Assembly: GCA_946965045.2 (NCBI GenBank)
Contig: OX337234.1
Coordinates: forward strand, 2,356,001 to 2,420,000
Reading direction: 5' to 3'
Length of the DNA: 64,000 nt
Origin: Epithemia pelagica
Lineage: Eukaryota > Bacillariophyta > Bacillariophyceae > Surirellales > Surirellaceae
The position numbers were made by a program, and so were the translations under genes. The notes under the pieces were generated by a model. That model did no database searches and was not told the origin of the DNA. It worked only from the letters and a program-made list of their open reading frames with translations. This document shows positions 1-10,259 of this stretch, piece after piece; position 1 is the stretch's first letter, and each line of letters opens with the position of its first letter.

Positions 1-2
1 GC

Positions 3-1205
3 TTGGGTGCTGATCGAGACTTGTGGATGAAGCCTATGACACGTCCGAGTGACGGTCACAAGTACTACGCCTATGTATTGCTGTACGTAGACGATGTCTT
101 GGCCATATCGCACGATGCGACTGCGATGTTACACGAGTTAGATCATTTCTTCCCTATGAAGCCGGGCTCGATCGGAAATCCTGACATGTACCTTGGAGCG
201 AAGCTTAAGCCCATGACCATGCCCAATTCCGTTGTCAGTTGGGCCATGAGTTCGAGCAAGTATGTACAAGAAGCTGTTTCGAATGTTGAGACGTATTTGG
301 AACGCGAGTGTGGCGGCCGTAAGCTTGCGAAACGCGCGGCGACTCCGTTCCCATCAGAATATGACCCAGTTCTGGACGTGACGCATCAACTGAATGAAGA
401 CGAGGTGTCGTTCTACCAGTCCCAGATTGGCGTCCTCAGATGGATGGTCGAACTGGAAAGGGTGGATATCATGACCGAAACATCATTGTTAGCATCCCAA
501 GTGGCATGTCCACGACAAGGACATTTGGAAGCAGTGTTCCATATGTATTCCTATTTGAAAAACAAGCACAATGCCAGAATGGCATTTGATCCGACCTATC
601 CCGAGATAGACCTTCGAGAATTTCGTGAAGATTGCAATTGGAAGGAGTTCTACGGTGATGTAAAGGAGGCAGTTCCACCGAATGCACCAAAGGCACGTGG
701 TAAAGAAGTGGATCTGCGGCTGTATGTTGACTCGGATCATGCGGGTGACAAGATGGTACGGTGATCTAGAACTGGATTCTTTGTCTTTATGAACATGGCA
801 CCTATCATGTGGTATACCAAGCGACAAGCGACCATCGAAACATCCGTTTTTGGAGCTGAGTTTGTTGCAATGAAGACGGGCATGGAGGCCGTCAGGGGAC
901 TACGCTACAAATTACGGATGATGGGAGTGCCGTTGTCTGGTCCTACCTATGTTTATGGCGATAATATGTCCGTGATTCATAACACATCGAAGCCAGAATC
1001 ATCGCTGAAGAAGAAGTCCAATTCTATTTGCTATCATGCTGTCAGAGAAGCCGTTGCCATGGGTGAATTGTTGACTACACATATTCCCACGCAGCATAAT
1101 CCAGCCGATTTGGCCACCAAGGTGATTCCTGGAGGGCAGAAACGCAACCATTTGTTGAGTCTGGTTCTTTGGGATATTACTGATGATCATGGATCCCCAG
1201 AGTGA
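3..1205 (+). mobile_element. Ty1/copia pol fragment (RT end and RNase H), broken by an in-frame stop
   Basis: This is the 3' part of a copia-type pol gene entering from the left edge. The start shows the reverse transcriptase core (YVLLYVDDVLAISHD) and the connection region, followed by RNase H (VDSDHAGD, MWYTKRQATIETSVFGAEFVAMK split over two lines of the same frame) and the C-terminal NPADLATK motif. Reading is interrupted by TGA at 762-764; the frame then continues to 1205 without a shift, so one substitution is enough to explain the break. The intact copy at 44.8-49.0 kb has Arg at the equivalent place, which suggests CGA to TGA. The two copies are clearly divergent in protein sequence, so they belong to different lineages. 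No flanking LTR was identified. A purine-rich GAGGGGAC tract near 1328 could be the polypurine tract. Confidence 0.9.
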
Positions 1206-1449
1206 GTCCTCTCCTCATCTCCGTATATGAGGTTTTGTGCAGGTCTTGAGGTTTCCTGGGCTAGTTGGCCCGAATACACTTACTACTGGGATGGCAAACA
1301 GTTCTCAATGGGATCGAGTACTGTTTGAGGGGACTAAGAAAGTATGTATGTCGTACGTATGAAAATCGAGAAGATAGGGAGTAGTGACTCTGTAACCTAT
1401 ATTTTAGTTCACTTCTTTGTTTTGGAATGACTTTTGTACCCGTGCACCC

Positions 1450-3310
1450 ATGACGGTGCTCCGTATGCCCAACGGACGGGTTTTCTTAATTTTTCTGACG
1501 AGACGACGAAAACCTTACATCGACAATAAGGAAGGACAAGGGCCCAACAGCGACGATAAAGATATGGAAGACGAAGGAAATTTGACTCCCCGAACCGAAG
1601 TGATGGATGTAGATGGGGATATCCATCCAGAGGAATCTTATGATGAGAAGTCACTTTCGATTTCTGAAAGTGGCATGTTGGATAAAATGCCTCCAGAAAA
1701 ACACACCGATGACGAGAAGGATGGCGACTTGTTCAAACGAATGTCGAAGAATCGGTGCTCGGGGGAAGTGTTGAAGAAGTTTCCTCGATGTTGCATTTTC
1801 TTGGTGGGTGTGGTCATTCCACTTTTTGTTCTCATTTTCCTGAGCTTGTTCTTCGGCATTATTCTCGCTGGATTGGAGGCAGAAGGCGAAGTCGAGTCGA
1901 ACGACGACATTCTTGCGACACGCTTTCTAGCAAGACGAGCGCAAGATTGGGTCACAAATTTGACGGTATCGGCTCCGAGAGTTTGCCTCCACGGCTACTT
2001 AACTGGTATGAATGCAACTCCCTTCACTGACGCTCTCATCGATCTTATTGCGAGACCTGCGGAGGAATTTAAGACGGAAAACCCTGATCTTTTGGGATTG
2101 TACAATGAAACCAACATGACGGAAATATATGAGTTTCTCGTTGAATGTGGTAATTCAAGTCGAAGTTTTGCTGACGAAGAGGCAAGAGCCGCTGTCGGGG
2201 GATCAGTATCCGAACTCTCGTTCAATTGGATTCGATGCTACGAGGGTGCCAATAACCTGAAAGTCGACATAAGTGGTGATATTCTTCGTAGTCAGGAACG
2301 GAATCCACGGCTTCAAAGAGAATTCTACGAACGTGTCTGGAGGAGCGACTATGACAGATTATACGCTCAATACAGAAAAGAGGAAAATGCGGAGACTCTA
2401 GCTGAGTTGCTCATAGCATCCACCCGAGCGCTCGAAGATGCATCTGGCGGTGATTCATGTTACCTCAATGGTTCTGGGTCTGGTAAGAAACTTTCGTATT
2501 GATCAAGTCAGCGACGGTCCACACAGTTCCCTCACCAAACTCAACCAATGTTCCTTCCCCATAGCATGGTTCTGGTTCACTATTCAAACTACGGTGAGTT
2601 TTTGTGCTAGATTTTCATGAGATATCGGTAAGAGCTTGAATCGAAGGTCCTGACCACGTTCAAAAATATCAACCCCCACGTAGATTGGATACGGAAATCA
2701 AGCCCCCGTTTCTCAGGGTGGACGGTAAGTTATTATGGTTCCTGACAAAAACCAGCGTTCAGCAAAATGGTCTCATATTACTTACTTGTCTCAATCCTGC
2801 TCTTGAACGATCAGAGCTCTTGTGTACACAGCTGGGTTTGTTTGTATTCTTGCTTTTGGAGGGGTTCTGGCAACAGCTGGTAGCATCATGCAGGCTCTAC
2901 TGGACTACTCCGTTCGCCACAGGAAGTATTTGGCATTCCTGAGCAAGCCATTCGCGGGTTGTGTCGTCTGGGGATTCCTTTGGTATGCCTGGATGCTCTT
3001 GATCGCCGTTGTTACCCAACGGTGGAAGGATATTCGGCTGTCTGAGGATATGAGTTTGAGAGATGGGTATTGGTTTTCCTACATGTCTACTACGACCGTT
3101 GGTTTAGGGGATATATTTCTGGAACCGGAGGTGATTGTGGGGATCGATCTCTTGTATTTTCCATTGATTATCTTGGTTGGTTTCACGTTCCTTGCGGCAT
3201 TCTTGGGAAAGTTGTCCTCCATATTCACAAGCTACATGGAAGGTGGAAAACGATCTTTTGTTGACTCTGTATTGGGTCAGATGAACGATGAAACCTCGTC
3301 TGACACGTGA
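1450..3310 (+). CDS. Two-pore-domain potassium channel (TPK/K2P type), four exons
   Basis: My exon model is 1450-2482, 2565-2593, 2684-2724 and 2815-3310, giving 532 residues in one frame. The introns are 82, 90 and 90 bp, all GT-AG. Splicing recreates the first pore loop (WFWFTIQTTIGYGN); the second is TTTVGLGD near residue 460. Hydrophobic M1 lies near residues 113-140, M2 follows the first filter, and M3 and M4 flank the second, which is the K2P layout. The M1-P1 loop is about 205 residues with six N-glycosylation sequons, much longer than the usual cap. The acidic N-terminal tail precedes M1. In-frame sequence upstream of 1450 has no ATG; a TTTTAG at 1403-1408 could be an acceptor from an unseen 5' exon. 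Function inferred: K+-selective leak or vacuolar channel. No EF-hands were seen. Confidence 0.9.
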
Positions 3311-4366
3311 AAGGTGAGTTGAGTTTATTATCTTTAGCATGGATAGTGTCACATGTCATATCCGCTTGACTCCAACGGTGCTGATTGATCTACAAGAACA
3401 CCTGATTGGAACACTGTTTGCCGCAACAACGCGAGAACACCAGTGGCCTAGATGGAACATTTCGCTCTATTCATGGGGTCGCGTCCGCGATGTGGAGAAC
3501 TTGTGACAACAGACAGTATCTTTGATAAAAATACACAGACTGCTATTCCCTAAGACAAGAGCTAACACATCGTTTGGACATCTACCCGCTCCCACTTCGA
3601 TTTTCTTGGATTGAACGTTCCCTTCACGTTGGCGTCTTTTGTTTCTGCTCGTATTCGCGCAATTTGCAATTTGCCACGTGAATTCTATTATGGTGTGACG
3701 CGTGAGCAACTTGCAAGTGTGTCATTGTCAATTGTCATCCCTCTGATTTTTTTGCTTCGTGTCTCTGTCGTTGTTGTGTCCGGTGTCCGTGTCCAGTGTT
3801 CCACTCCTACACTTTTATCTATACCAAAAAGCATGCCCTGCCCACTGCCCACGCGCTCTCCACTGACAAAGACACAAGACCGACCACAACCACAACACGG
3901 AACAAATCCAAAATTCTCTCACTCTCCAATCGGTTTTTGTGGTCATATTATTGTTCACAGCCACACGAATCTTCGACCAACACCGCTGATGCGAGAGATT
4001 CGTCCTTCCGACTCGCAATGACTTGCTCGAATCTGCCAAGCTACCTTTTCTCTCAAATAATCTCGTCTCCTCGTCCCCTTTGACTTCGGGTGTTTGCTGT
4101 ATTCCCTGGTGTCGTTGCGATTCTGGTGTGTCCTGTCCGACATTCGATTCTTGACAGACGGCAAAGCTTGGTGCCGAGTCGTTCCTGGTTTCGCGAGGAC
4201 ACAATCGAGGCCAATCGATTCCAAAGAAGGAACAGTTTCTCAAACACCTGGAGTCTCGGTGACTTGTGACGAAGATACCTGAAAAAGTGCGCCCATCACC
4301 ACCTTGCGCGCTTTTCATTTTCAACTTGTTTTCTTTTTTCATTCTTCTTACTCTTCCTTTTACTCA
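3311..4366. other. Intergenic region, no supported gene
   Basis: About 1.05 kb between the K+ channel and the hydrolase. Several short open frames exist on both strands but none resembles a protein family. The last 250 bases are T/C-rich, as expected for the promoter and 5' leader of the gene at 4367. Confidence 0.6.
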
Positions 4367-5842
4367 ATGTTGACATCAGTAGTGGTCCTCTTGTTGAATT
4401 TGGCAACGATTCGCCTGTCTTCTAAAGTCAATGAACTACGAGTGGCGGAGAACCGTTTGATCGAATATGCCAAGGACTTTGCTTATCCGCCTTCGTCTGC
4501 CAAATCGGCCGACGAGGTCTGTTGTGCAATTCGGACCATCGATACAAAAATCCCTCAGTCGTCCGTTCCTCTCAAGCATCATATTGATGACGTTTATCAA
4601 GATGCCAGCTTTGGGAAGACCAACGATAAAGGTGCCGAAGCAGCAACTTCATCTTCGACCTATGTCATTCACGGTGTAGAAGTGCAATCCAAGATTCAGG
4701 GAGGAAGAAAGTCGAGAGTTCCCTTAGTTTTGCTCCATGGTTATATGAATGGCTGCCTCTACTTCTATCGCAATCTCTTCGGCCTCGGTCGGTATTTTGA
4801 TTCCATCTACTCGTTGGACATGTTGGGCTGGGGGCTGTCGTCTCGTCCTAGATTTGATGCATTACGAGATTCGTCACGTGAAATGACAGAAGCCTTCTTT
4901 GTCGAATCGTTAGAGGCTTGGAGAATTGCTAAAGGCGTAGACAAGATGATCTTGGCTGGTCATTCCATGGGAGGCTACATATCGGTGGCCTACACTGAAA
5001 AGTACCCTCAGCACGTGGAGCGACTGATTCTTATTAGTCCAGCAGGTGTCCCTGAACAACCACAGCACTCACAACAACCTCATTCAGAAAGACTGGAGAA
5101 CGGCAAAGTGATGAATCATGATTCCTCAATGTCATCAGCCTTTCATGATATGGGACGACGCATCACAAAAGACATTTTCACGCACGTTTTCCATAATTAT
5201 TCGTTGGGAGATGTGATCCGATCACTCCCCAGTAGCTATGTGATGAAGCGAGTTCGTGACTACGTCAAGAGACGGTTTGGTGATCGCATCCAAATGACTC
5301 CCGATGAACAAGATGCCTTATCAAACTACCTTTACTGGAACAATGTCCTTCCCGGGTCTGCGGAATATTGCATCTCTCGTTTCTTAACTCCCAGGGTCTT
5401 GTTTGGACAGGCTCCCACAGTGCATCGCATTCCACAACTAAAAGTGAAGTCGGTGGCATTTTTGTACGGAGACAATGACTGGATGGACCCTGTTCAGGGG
5501 GGCTGGGCGGTTCAACGAGCCTGTCTTCAAAAGCGGCAACAAGAGAGAAATAAGGCTGCTGCACCCGACGTTACTGTGCAAACGATTCCCAATGCAGGCC
5601 ACATGCTCATGTTGGAAAACTGGCGAGACTTTAACCGAAACCTTGTCTTGGCGGCAGGTCTTGTACTCTTGCCAGAAGACATGGAAGAATTTCAAAGGTC
5701 ATCTTCTCCCTTGGCCTTGTCGACCTATGATGGCTCGGACCTTTTCGCTCATGATACTGGTTTTCGTCACCGTGTTCTGAGACACTTTGGGACCACAAGT
5801 GCTCTGGCTGCGCATTCCTCATTTTTACCCCCATCTGAGTAA
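4367..5842 (+). CDS. Alpha/beta hydrolase, ABHD4/ABHD5 type
   Basis: A 491-residue alpha/beta hydrolase. The oxyanion motif LLHGYMNG is near residue 123, the nucleophile elbow is GHSMGG with Ser200, the acid is probably Asp369 or Asp371 (YGDNDWMD), and the base is His412 (AGHMLMLE). The family architecture and the strand around LDMLGWGLSSRP match ABHD4/ABHD5/CGI-58 and plant relatives, which act in lysophospholipid or N-acyl-phospholipid hydrolysis and lipid-droplet metabolism. These proteins usually carry an H(X4)D motif at the catalytic His; here it reads H(X4)E. The N-terminus (MLTSVVVLLLNLATIRL) is hydrophobic and may anchor the protein. The start is the first ATG in frame; the open frame extends upstream without an ATG. 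It is convergent with the aldehyde dehydrogenase, stops 145 bp apart. Exact substrate is unknown. Confidence 0.85.
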   Translation: MLTSVVVLLLNLATIRLSSKVNELRVAENRLIEYAKDFAYPPSSAKSADEVCCAIRTIDTKIPQSSVPLKHHIDDVYQDASFGKTNDKGAEAATSSSTYVIHGVEVQSKIQGGRKSRVPLVLLHGYMNGCLYFYRNLFGLGRYFDSIYSLDMLGWGLSSRPRFDALRDSSREMTEAFFVESLEAWRIAKGVDKMILAGHSMGGYISVAYTEKYPQHVERLILISPAGVPEQPQHSQQPHSERLENGKVMNHDSSMSSAFHDMGRRITKDIFTHVFHNYSLGDVIRSLPSSYVMKRVRDYVKRRFGDRIQMTPDEQDALSNYLYWNNVLPGSAEYCISRFLTPRVLFGQAPTVHRIPQLKVKSVAFLYGDNDWMDPVQGGWAVQRACLQKRQQERNKAAAPDVTVQTIPNAGHMLMLENWRDFNRNLVLAAGLVLLPEDMEEFQRSSSPLALSTYDGSDLFAHDTGFRHRVLRHFGTTSALAAHSSFLPPSE

Positions 5843-5987
5843 AAAGCTGACCTTCCCATATCAATTCAACAAATCCAAAGGTTGCTCTAGAGAGTCCGTT
5901 GGCTTGCTCCCTAGATTCTCAGGATGGACAGATACATTGAATAGAGTAAAACTTCGTATTAACCATAGACATGGTAATGGGAAACAT

Positions 5988-7880
5988 CTATCCGTATCTT
6001 ATCAAATCAATAATGGCCTTAATCTTACTCAAGAGGTTGTCATCATAGAAAAGGTGAATGATGCCTTGAGCAAATCCCATGCCCCGTTTCGGATCAATAG
6101 GATAATCCAAAGGCTTGGGAATGGATGTTTGTGCCAAAGCTGGCATGGCATCAATGAGGATCGAGCGCTCCAAGCACAGCGCCCGCAGTCCTTCAGGACC
6201 ACCAAAGCGTCCAAAACCAGAATCCTTGACTCCACCGAAGGGAAGGGCTTGTACCAAGTAGTTGGAACCAAAGTCATTGATACAGAGCATACCGGATCGA
6301 ATCTTACGACCCAATGAGAGGGCTCTCGATTGATGCGACTTGCCGCAGTAAACCGATGCACCCAAACCAAAGTTCGACTTGTTGACAAGTTCCAAACATG
6401 CTTCGTCACTATTACCAGGCACTTCAATCAGTGTCAAGACGGGTCCAAATACTTCCTTTTTGAAGATTTCCATTTCTGGTGTCACTTTTGAGATGATAGT
6501 GGGAGGATAGAATTGACCACCCTTGGCATCGCCCTTCGGTTTGGTACCTCCCACCAAGACTTTGGCGCCCTTGCTGACGGCATCATCAACCAATTTTTGA
6601 ATGAGATCCAACTGAGCGTCCATCACCAAGGATCCACAGTCAACATCGGCAACCTTGCCTGAGCCACAGCATTCCGCCAATGGAATGCCTTGCCGAAGCG
6701 CTTGGACACGAGGAACCAATGCCTTGACGAGGTCTTCGGCGATGGATTCATACACAATGACACGTTCGACACCCACACAATTTTGGCCGCAATTTTGAAA
6801 ACATCCACGTAAAATCCAGGGAACGACATCCGCCACCTTGCAGGTTTCCTGAACAATCATGGCGTCCTTTCCACCCAATTCGAGGATAACAGGTTTCAAT
6901 GACTTGCTGGCACCTTCCATCACTTTCTTTCCAATCTCGGGAGATCCAGTGAAAATGATCTTGTCCACCAACGGCTCTTGCACCAAAGCGGCACCTGCCT
7001 CCCCAAATCCAGTGACAGTTTGAACCAAATCGGGATCATGCCCATGTACTATCAACGCCTGTTGAATGATGCGGGTAAAGTATTGTGACGACCAGGACGT
7101 GTGCTCCGAAACTTTTCCGACCACGGCATTTCCAGCCATGATTCCACTGATAATATGATTAAAGAAATTGTGAAAAGGATAATTCCATGGTGCAATGGGC
7201 GACACAATGCCTAGAGGCACATATTCGACAAATGCCGTTTTGTGCATCATGAGTGGTCCATTGGGACGGTAAGAAGGCTGCAGCCACAATTCTCCCCATT
7301 CCACGACACATCGAATCTTCTCACAAGTAGTCATGACTTCGCCGAGCAATGCATCTACCATGGGTTTTCCGGAATCACGTGAACATACGCGGCATATATC
7401 CACAATGTGATGGACCAAATACTTTTGAATGGTCCGTAAGACGCGCCGACGTTCGGCAAAGCTGGTCGTCGCCTGCCATTTTTCTTGAGCCTTTTTTGCT
7501 TTCACACAAACTTCATGGACGTCAGCGGCACTCATGGCCTTCACTTGTCCGAGATATTGTCTCGTAGACGGATCAAAACACTGAATGAAGCCAAGCTTTG
7601 TCTTGTCGACAATGTCCGTCTTGGTGGAAGGGGGCAAGGAGCACGCGTCTTGCGATTCCAGTTCCGTCATTTCCACTGAGATGAGTGGGATGGATTGAGT
7701 AAAATGTTCGATCCATAGCTTCAGATGATATCCAACGTGGTTGGTCTTGCAGAACTGAACAAAGAAGAACAACAGGACAACTACGAATGCGAGAAGGACA
7801 ACTTGAGTGGTCGATTCATGGGCCAAAAACTCGTCAACCGACAATGGCCAAGTCAAACAAGTTCCAGCTGAACTCGACAT
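5988..7880 (-). CDS. Membrane-anchored aldehyde dehydrogenase, ALDH22/Msc7 type
   Basis: A 630-residue NAD(P)-dependent aldehyde dehydrogenase. Visible motifs are APWNYPF, FTGSPEIGKKV, the general base in LELGGKDA (Glu334) and the catalytic Cys in GQNCVG (Cys368), 34 residues apart as in the family. A single strong hydrophobic segment (about residues 27-45) sits before the enzyme domain, and the protein has a long C-terminal tail after the GGVKDSGFGRFGG element. That combination is typical of plant ALDH22A1 and yeast Msc7, which are ER or secretory-pathway associated. Substrate is not established for this branch. The start is ATG at 7880; the upstream in-frame extension has no ATG. Confidence 0.93.
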   Translation of the reverse strand: MSSSAGTCLTWPLSVDEFLAHESTTQVVLLAFVVVLLFFFVQFCKTNHVGYHLKLWIEHFTQSIPLISVEMTELESQDACSLPPSTKTDIVDKTKLGFIQCFDPSTRQYLGQVKAMSAADVHEVCVKAKKAQEKWQATTSFAERRRVLRTIQKYLVHHIVDICRVCSRDSGKPMVDALLGEVMTTCEKIRCVVEWGELWLQPSYRPNGPLMMHKTAFVEYVPLGIVSPIAPWNYPFHNFFNHIISGIMAGNAVVGKVSEHTSWSSQYFTRIIQQALIVHGHDPDLVQTVTGFGEAGAALVQEPLVDKIIFTGSPEIGKKVMEGASKSLKPVILELGGKDAMIVQETCKVADVVPWILRGCFQNCGQNCVGVERVIVYESIAEDLVKALVPRVQALRQGIPLAECCGSGKVADVDCGSLVMDAQLDLIQKLVDDAVSKGAKVLVGGTKPKGDAKGGQFYPPTIISKVTPEMEIFKKEVFGPVLTLIEVPGNSDEACLELVNKSNFGLGASVYCGKSHQSRALSLGRKIRSGMLCINDFGSNYLVQALPFGGVKDSGFGRFGGPEGLRALCLERSILIDAMPALAQTSIPKPLDYPIDPKRGMGFAQGIIHLFYDDNLLSKIKAIIDLIRYG

Positions 7881-8555
7881 TTTGCCACGGACGGTATCTT
7901 TTTCTTCCCACCAACCTCGGATCTCGTTTACAGACAGTGAAGCTTGTGCTCTCGTTGTTGTTCTCCTCTTGTGTGGGGAAATCGGTGGCAATCTCTCCTC
8001 TACGTCTATGGTCTATCGACAATCTCGACAAAGATCAAAGACCAGCAACAAAAACAATGACAAACGATGATCCACCACCACCACGTCATGAGTTTCATAA
8101 TAATATAACGTCCATGTATATACCGTTTATTACGGTTAATTACTATCCATATTTAAGTACAATACTGATAGGCAACTAACTCCATACCAAACTGTGTAGG
8201 TAGTTCGTCTCACATTTTTATACTACAGTAGGAATTTTTTGTACGACCGGGAAGTAGTTTCGTGCGAGTCGCGCGGTTTCCCTCTCGTGTGTGACACTTG
8301 TGTGACACTTTGTGAAATGGCTTCCAGGAATTTCTCACTACCTACACAGCTTGATAGGGAGTAAGTTTACTACTTCCCTGTGTCTGGCCGTCCTCTCGCG
8401 TCGGGCGCGCCCGGCTTGTCGGGAGAATGACTCGACGGGCAATTGTCTTGTCGGGCGTGCGCCCTCCTCGACCATTGCCCTCCTCGTCATTCTACCCTCC
8501 GCGCCGGGCGGTCCCTCCTTGAAAGGACTCGACACCGGGAAGTATTAATACTATG
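7881..8555. other. Gene-free region with short inverted repeats
   Basis: No protein could be supported. It holds paired inverted words (CTGTGTAGGTAGT near 8192 with ACTACCTACACAG near 8338; GGGAAGTAGT near 8250 with ACTACTTCCC near 8370) and a GC-rich imperfect hairpin at about 8406-8511. Together with the adjoining foldback element it looks like debris of small non-autonomous transposons. Confidence 0.55.
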
Positions 8556-8896
8556 CCTAGTGCCTCGTCCCTGGGTGTACCCATTACACCCCGGGAGCGC
8601 TCTTTGGGTACACCATTTCAACTAGATAGGACATGACACATGACCAATATTAGGCCTACGGCAACATGTGGATGCTCAAAGTTAATAGACATGCGCGGCA
8701 TGTCTCTAATGGAGGCGCTCATATGACCTAGGTATGTCATATATAGGTCTAATGGGCTATCAAATGTTGTTAGAGGATGTCTTAAAGATTAACTTTGCCG
8801 TAGGCCTAATATTGGTCATGTCCTATCTAGTTGAAATGGTGTACCCAAAGAGCGCTCCCGGGGTGTAATGGGTACACCCAGGGACGAGGCACTAGG
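8556..8896. mobile_element. Foldback/MITE-like element with about 102 bp terminal inverted repeats
   Basis: The left arm 8556-8664 and the right arm 8795-8896 are reverse complements. They begin CCTAGTGCCTCGTCCCTGGG and run base for base to ...GGCCTACGGCAA. The only difference I found is a 7 nt insertion in the left arm (a repeated ACATG word). The centre of about 130 bp has no open frame and contains the smaller palindrome GACATGCGCGGCATGTC. I could not resolve a target-site duplication: flanks are ...AATACTATG on the left and AGTACC on the right. Class is inferred to be a TIR-type MITE. Confidence 0.85.
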
Positions 8897-9252
8897 AGTA
8901 CCTTTTTTCATCACATAATTCACCACATCTCATACGAGTAACCTTACTCTAGAGAGGCAGTAGGAGTAGCTCATAGCTTACGATGTTCCAATGCAAAAGA
9001 CAGTTTCACTACAATTCGAAAAAGCTATTGAAGATGCTGTATCACTACAAATGATGCTGCCCTCTCTAGTTCGTCTCATACGTTGAAGGTTTACGTTCAA
9101 GGCAGAGCGTCGCTTGTCAACGTCATGCGATTTAGAAGCGACTGCTGAAAGTAGGAATGCCCTGTGTCAACTCATGTCATGGCGGTGAAGCAAAGGACAA
9201 TGAAAGTGCCATCGTGAACGCCCGTAGTCCAATCGAGTAGGATCTACACGGC
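8897..9252. other. Intergenic region, nothing recognised
   Basis: No gene. Only small repeated words were seen (for example CACTACAA at three places near 9010-9050). Confidence 0.5.
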
Positions 9253-9840
9253 TTACACAGCCAGAGGGACATGCAGACGACCTCTTCCCATCATGGACTG
9301 GTATCGCTGACCAACGACAGTTGTCGGGGCCCTCCCCTGTTCCAATAGGCTTGCAATTTCGTCTGGATTGCGATGTCGGTGCATTTCTCCCCATATTGCG
9401 ACAACGAGCTGGAACATAAAGGTGGCAGTCTTCACTTGGGCTTCGACAAAGACATGGCTTTGTGGATTCCACAAGGCCAATGCGGCTGTCAATCCGGAAC
9501 AATTCCCAACCAGGAGAAGCGACGACATGGCAAAGAAACAGGACAGAACGATTTGAATCGCGTAGTATACACTGAGAGGAATGCTTGTAGCCAGCTTCCG
9601 ATGATGATCACTTGTGTGGCGATGGTATCCATTGCGAAGGTCTTGTCCCGATTGTGGAGCCTCACCAAGCGATAAGGAAACCACAACGAACCAAAGAAGC
9701 GTCGTCAGCAACGACCACCCTGAAAATAAGATCAATCTTCCAGTCGAAGCCTCCTCACCACTCGTTGACACGCACTCATATAAAATGGCAATCGATGCCA
9801 AAAGGCAAACGGCGTGGATTCCAGCAATATACCATCCCAT
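9253..9840 (-). CDS. Small polytopic membrane protein, family not recognised
   Basis: A 195-residue protein with about four hydrophobic segments: residues 3-22 (WYIAGIHAVCLLASIAILYE), a second near 38-60 (GWSLLTTLLWFVVVSLSLG), a third near 95-120 and a fourth near 140-155. The tail after the last segment is hydrophilic. The frame stays open upstream to 10398, but that part has no earlier ATG, so I start at 9840 (ATGGGATGGTAT). The extension overlaps the gene on the opposite strand. It is divergent from the repeat protein at 10260. I recognise no family; a small integral membrane protein of unknown function is all that can be said. Confidence 0.6.
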   Translation of the reverse strand: MGWYIAGIHAVCLLASIAILYECVSTSGEEASTGRLILFSGWSLLTTLLWFVVVSLSLGEAPQSGQDLRNGYHRHTSDHHRKLATSIPLSVYYAIQIVLSCFFAMSSLLLVGNCSGLTAALALWNPQSHVFVEAQVKTATFMFQLVVAIWGEMHRHRNPDEIASLLEQGRAPTTVVGQRYQSMMGRGRLHVPLAV

Positions 9841-10259
9841 GGTGTGTTTGTGTTTCCAGATTTGTTCCAGAAAGATACTATGGGAACAGGTGTGACTGTG
9901 AATTGTGAAAGGACAATGGTTTATCGGTTGGGATTGTGGTACACCTAAGCGGATACTGAGTCTTATTAGATCGTGACTCCGCTCCTCATAATTGCTTCGG
10001 TTAGTTTCCTTGCTCTCATTCACGATCACATAAGCCTCACTTCGATGGGGAGTAGAGATGGTGGTCGCGAGCCAGCTGCCAGTCCCGTTTGTTGCTGTTG
10101 CCGCCGGACAGACGAGAAAATACGAAGGAGCTCCGGGTTCTGGGTAAAGAACACGACAACACGCAGACAACAGACGGTCGACGGGTAGGCAAGAACCGCA
10201 AATTAAAACCAACATCAGCAAGCGAGGCGGCAAAACCGCAACGAAGAAAAGGAAAAGCC
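9841..10259. promoter_or_regulatory. Divergent intergenic region with an upstream motif shared with the MYND gene
   Basis: About 420 bp between two divergent genes. At 10099-10138 it carries TGCCGCCGGACAGACG, then AGAAAATACGAA, then TCCGGGT at fixed spacing. The same block recurs at 11890-11929, upstream of the MYND gene, with only a few changes. A shared promoter or leader element is inferred. Confidence 0.45.

Noticed and set aside
3611-4342. Several overlapping frames on both strands before the ABHD-type gene
   Set aside because: No family resemblance and mutually overlapping; more likely promoter and leader.
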